This document shows, piece by piece, positions 23,867 through 24,797 of a stretch of DNA of 24,797 bases; position 1 is the stretch's first letter, and each line of letters opens with the position of its first letter. Below the pieces are notes generated by a model that ran no database searches, was not told the origin of the DNA, and saw only the letters and a list, made by a program, of their open reading frames with translations. The DNA is taken from positions 1 through 24,797 of the forward strand of contig CAZSYX010000051.1 in NCBI GenBank assembly GCA_964610575.1, read 5' to 3'. The stretch is from JADJWR01 sp964610575. GTDB taxonomy: Bacteria; Pseudomonadota; Gammaproteobacteria; Burkholderiales; Burkholderiaceae_F. A program made the translations under genes and the position numbers.

Positions 23867-24529
23867 ATGTCGAAGCACCTCGTCATCATCGGCAATGGGC
23901 AGATGGCTGAACTGTTCTGCTCGCAGTTCACGCACAGCAACGACTACCGCGTCGCTGGATTCGCTGTGGACCGGGACTTGATCAAGACGAACACACTTCT
24001 CGGATTGCCCGTGGTGCCATTGGACGAAGTGGAATTTCGATTTCCGCCCGATTCGGTGCACGCATTCGTGGCCATTGGCCCTGCCAAAAACAATGCCATC
24101 CGTGCGGAAAAGTTCGATGAACTACGAGGTAGGGGTTACCGTTTCGCTAGCTACATAAGTCCTCAGGCGGCTATCTCGCCGGACGCAAAGATCGGCGACA
24201 ACGTCGTAGTCGGCGCTTTTTCAGTAGTACTGGCGTGGTCAACAGTTGGCGATAACGTCCTGCTAGGGTCAAGCAGCATCGTGGGCCACCATTGCCACTT
24301 GAACCCTCATTCCTACCTCGCTCTACGCGTCACCCTGGCTGGATCGGTTGTCGTTGGCCAGCGTGCGTTCATTGGGGTTGGCGCAAGTGTCCGTGACAAC
24401 GTGAACATCGGTGCGGGCAGCGTCGTTGGCGCGGGGGCAACAATCCTCAGCGACGTTGAACCGAACGCTGTCTATGTGACGGAGCGAGCGAAGAAACTGC
24501 CGATTGCCGCTGATCGCGTTCGTCTCTGA
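23867..24529 (+). CDS. NeuD/PglD-like sugar O- or N-acetyltransferase (left-handed beta-helix)
   Basis: A 220-residue acyltransferase of the NeuD/PglD family, which acetylates amino- or sialic-type sugars used in surface polysaccharides and glycoproteins. The N-terminal Rossmann-like part begins KHLVIIGNGQMAELF and includes LGLPVVPLDE and VAIGPAKNN. The C-terminal part is hexapeptide repeats (PDAKIGDNVVVGAFSVV, STVGDNVLLG, VVVGQRAFIGVGASV, NIGAGSVVGAGATI). The likely catalytic histidine is in IVGHHCHL. The ATG at 23867 has GAGTGA just upstream and starts where the family starts; the ATG at 23855 would add four residues. Base composition is visibly lower in GC than in all neighbours. No other sugar-biosynthesis genes flank it. 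Its 5' end lies back to back with the disrupted start of the second CotH copy. Confidence 0.86.
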   Translation: MSKHLVIIGNGQMAELFCSQFTHSNDYRVAGFAVDRDLIKTNTLLGLPVVPLDEVEFRFPPDSVHAFVAIGPAKNNAIRAEKFDELRGRGYRFASYISPQAAISPDAKIGDNVVVGAFSVVLAWSTVGDNVLLGSSSIVGHHCHLNPHSYLALRVTLAGSVVVGQRAFIGVGASVRDNVNIGAGSVVGAGATILSDVEPNAVYVTERAKKLPIAADRVRL

Positions 24530-24543
24530 ATCGCCGGTGCGAA

Positions 24544-24570
24544 CCCGCCCTCGCGGCGGGCTCTTCTCTT
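24544..24570 (+). terminator. Rho-independent terminator after the acetyltransferase gene
   Basis: CCCGCC (24544-24549) pairs with GGCGGG (24555-24560) around the loop CTCGC. The stem is followed by the pyrimidine-rich CTCTTCTCTT. It begins 15 bases after the stop codon. The T-tract is interrupted by C, so termination may be incomplete. Confidence 0.6.
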
Positions 24571-24660
24571 CTCAGCGATCCGAGAACTTGTCCTGCGCTG
24601 CACCGAAACGACGGAGAGAAGCGGGGGAAACTGCTTGTAGGTCAGCCATTTGGTCCCGAT

Positions 24661-24698
24661 CTACTGCAACTGTGTGCACTGTGTTGCACCTGCAGTAG
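24661..24698. repeat. Imperfect hairpin downstream of tRNA-Ser
   Basis: CTACTGCA (24661-24668) is the reverse complement of TGCAGTAG (24691-24698). Inside it, GTGCA and TGCAC form a second five-base stem around CTGTGT, giving a hairpin with an asymmetric internal loop. It lies 10 bases past the encoded CCA of tRNA-Ser in the direction of tRNA transcription. No T-run follows on the minus strand, so it is either a weak terminator/processing structure or an unrelated inverted repeat. Confidence 0.45.
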
Positions 24699-24708
24699 GG
24701 ACTATGGA

Positions 24709-24796
24709 TGGCGGAAGCGGTGAGATTCGAACTCACGAAGGGTTTCCCCTTGCCGGTTTTCAAGACCGGTGCCTTAAACCGCTCGGCCACGCTTCC
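24709..24796 (-). tRNA. tRNA-Ser (anticodon TGA), CCA encoded
   Basis: Read on the minus strand, the acceptor stem GGAAGCG (24796-24790) pairs with CGCTTCC (24719-24713), followed by discriminator G and an encoded CCA ending at 24709. The D-arm contains GGCCGAGCGGTTTAAGGC. The anticodon stem CCGGT/ACCGG carries the loop CTTGAAA with anticodon TGA, which reads UCA codons. A long variable arm (AAGGG/CCCTT) shows class II structure typical of serine tRNAs. The T-arm has GTTCGAATC. The 88-base length fits. Confidence 0.96.
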
Positions 24797-24797
24797 G

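Noticed and set aside
24572..24790. 72-codon minus-strand frame beginning MAERFKAPVLKTG
   Set aside because: This is the familiar false translation of tRNA-Ser and its flank.
24661..24797. Integration (att) site at the tRNA-Ser 3' end
   Set aside because: No direct repeat of the tRNA 3' end was seen elsewhere in the window and no genuine integrase gene is present; the recombinase-like domain of the Wzz-type protein lacks most catalytic residues and is not a candidate.

Overview
The window is GC-rich chromosomal DNA from a Gram-negative bacterium, most likely a betaproteobacterium (Burkholderiales or Rhodocyclales type). The evidence is a Bug/TctC-type solute receptor, a family-4 trimeric porin, an RmuC protein, a YbbP-type FtsX permease paired with a group II truncated haemoglobin, and several lipoproteins. 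This placement is inferred from gene content. No ribosomal RNA gene, CRISPR array or intact insertion sequence was seen. No gene-free stretch exceeds about 280 bases.

Layout. Positions 2-595 (+) hold the 3' part of a DAHP synthase. A convergent minus-strand block follows: an NmrA-like oxidoreductase, a small hypothetical gene overlapping rmuC, rmuC itself, an ATP-grasp ligase-like gene and a Bug-type periplasmic receptor. The receptor is divergent from a porin (5753-6943, +). Then come a truncated haemoglobin and a large FtsX-like permease in translational contact (6972-9902, -). Positions 9963-16142 (-) form a purine-uptake operon: ABC ATPase, two permeases joined by TGATG overlaps, a BMP-family lipoprotein receptor, and guanine deaminase.

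The accessory part begins at 16419. A plus-strand gene encodes a Wzz/GumC-like polysaccharide co-polymerase. Its cytoplasmic C-terminus, where a BY-kinase often sits in this superfamily, instead resembles a degenerate tyrosine-recombinase catalytic domain. This is the most unusual protein in the window. Facing it on the minus strand are two copies of a two-gene module: a CotH-kinase-like lipoprotein and a purple-acid-phosphatase-like metallophosphoesterase lipoprotein. The copy at 18448-21385 looks intact. The copy at 21655-23818 is decayed: a deletion of about 746 bp fuses the two genes, a nonsense codon interrupts the phosphatase remnant, and the start region of the kinase copy appears frameshifted.

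The right end holds a visibly less GC-rich NeuD/PglD-like acetyltransferase gene, a rho-independent terminator, a hairpin and a tRNA-Ser(TGA) on the minus strand. The tRNA, the base-composition change and the decayed paralogues suggest the edge of a variable region. The best candidates for new biology are the Wzz-recombinase-fold fusion and the exported kinase/phosphatase pair.
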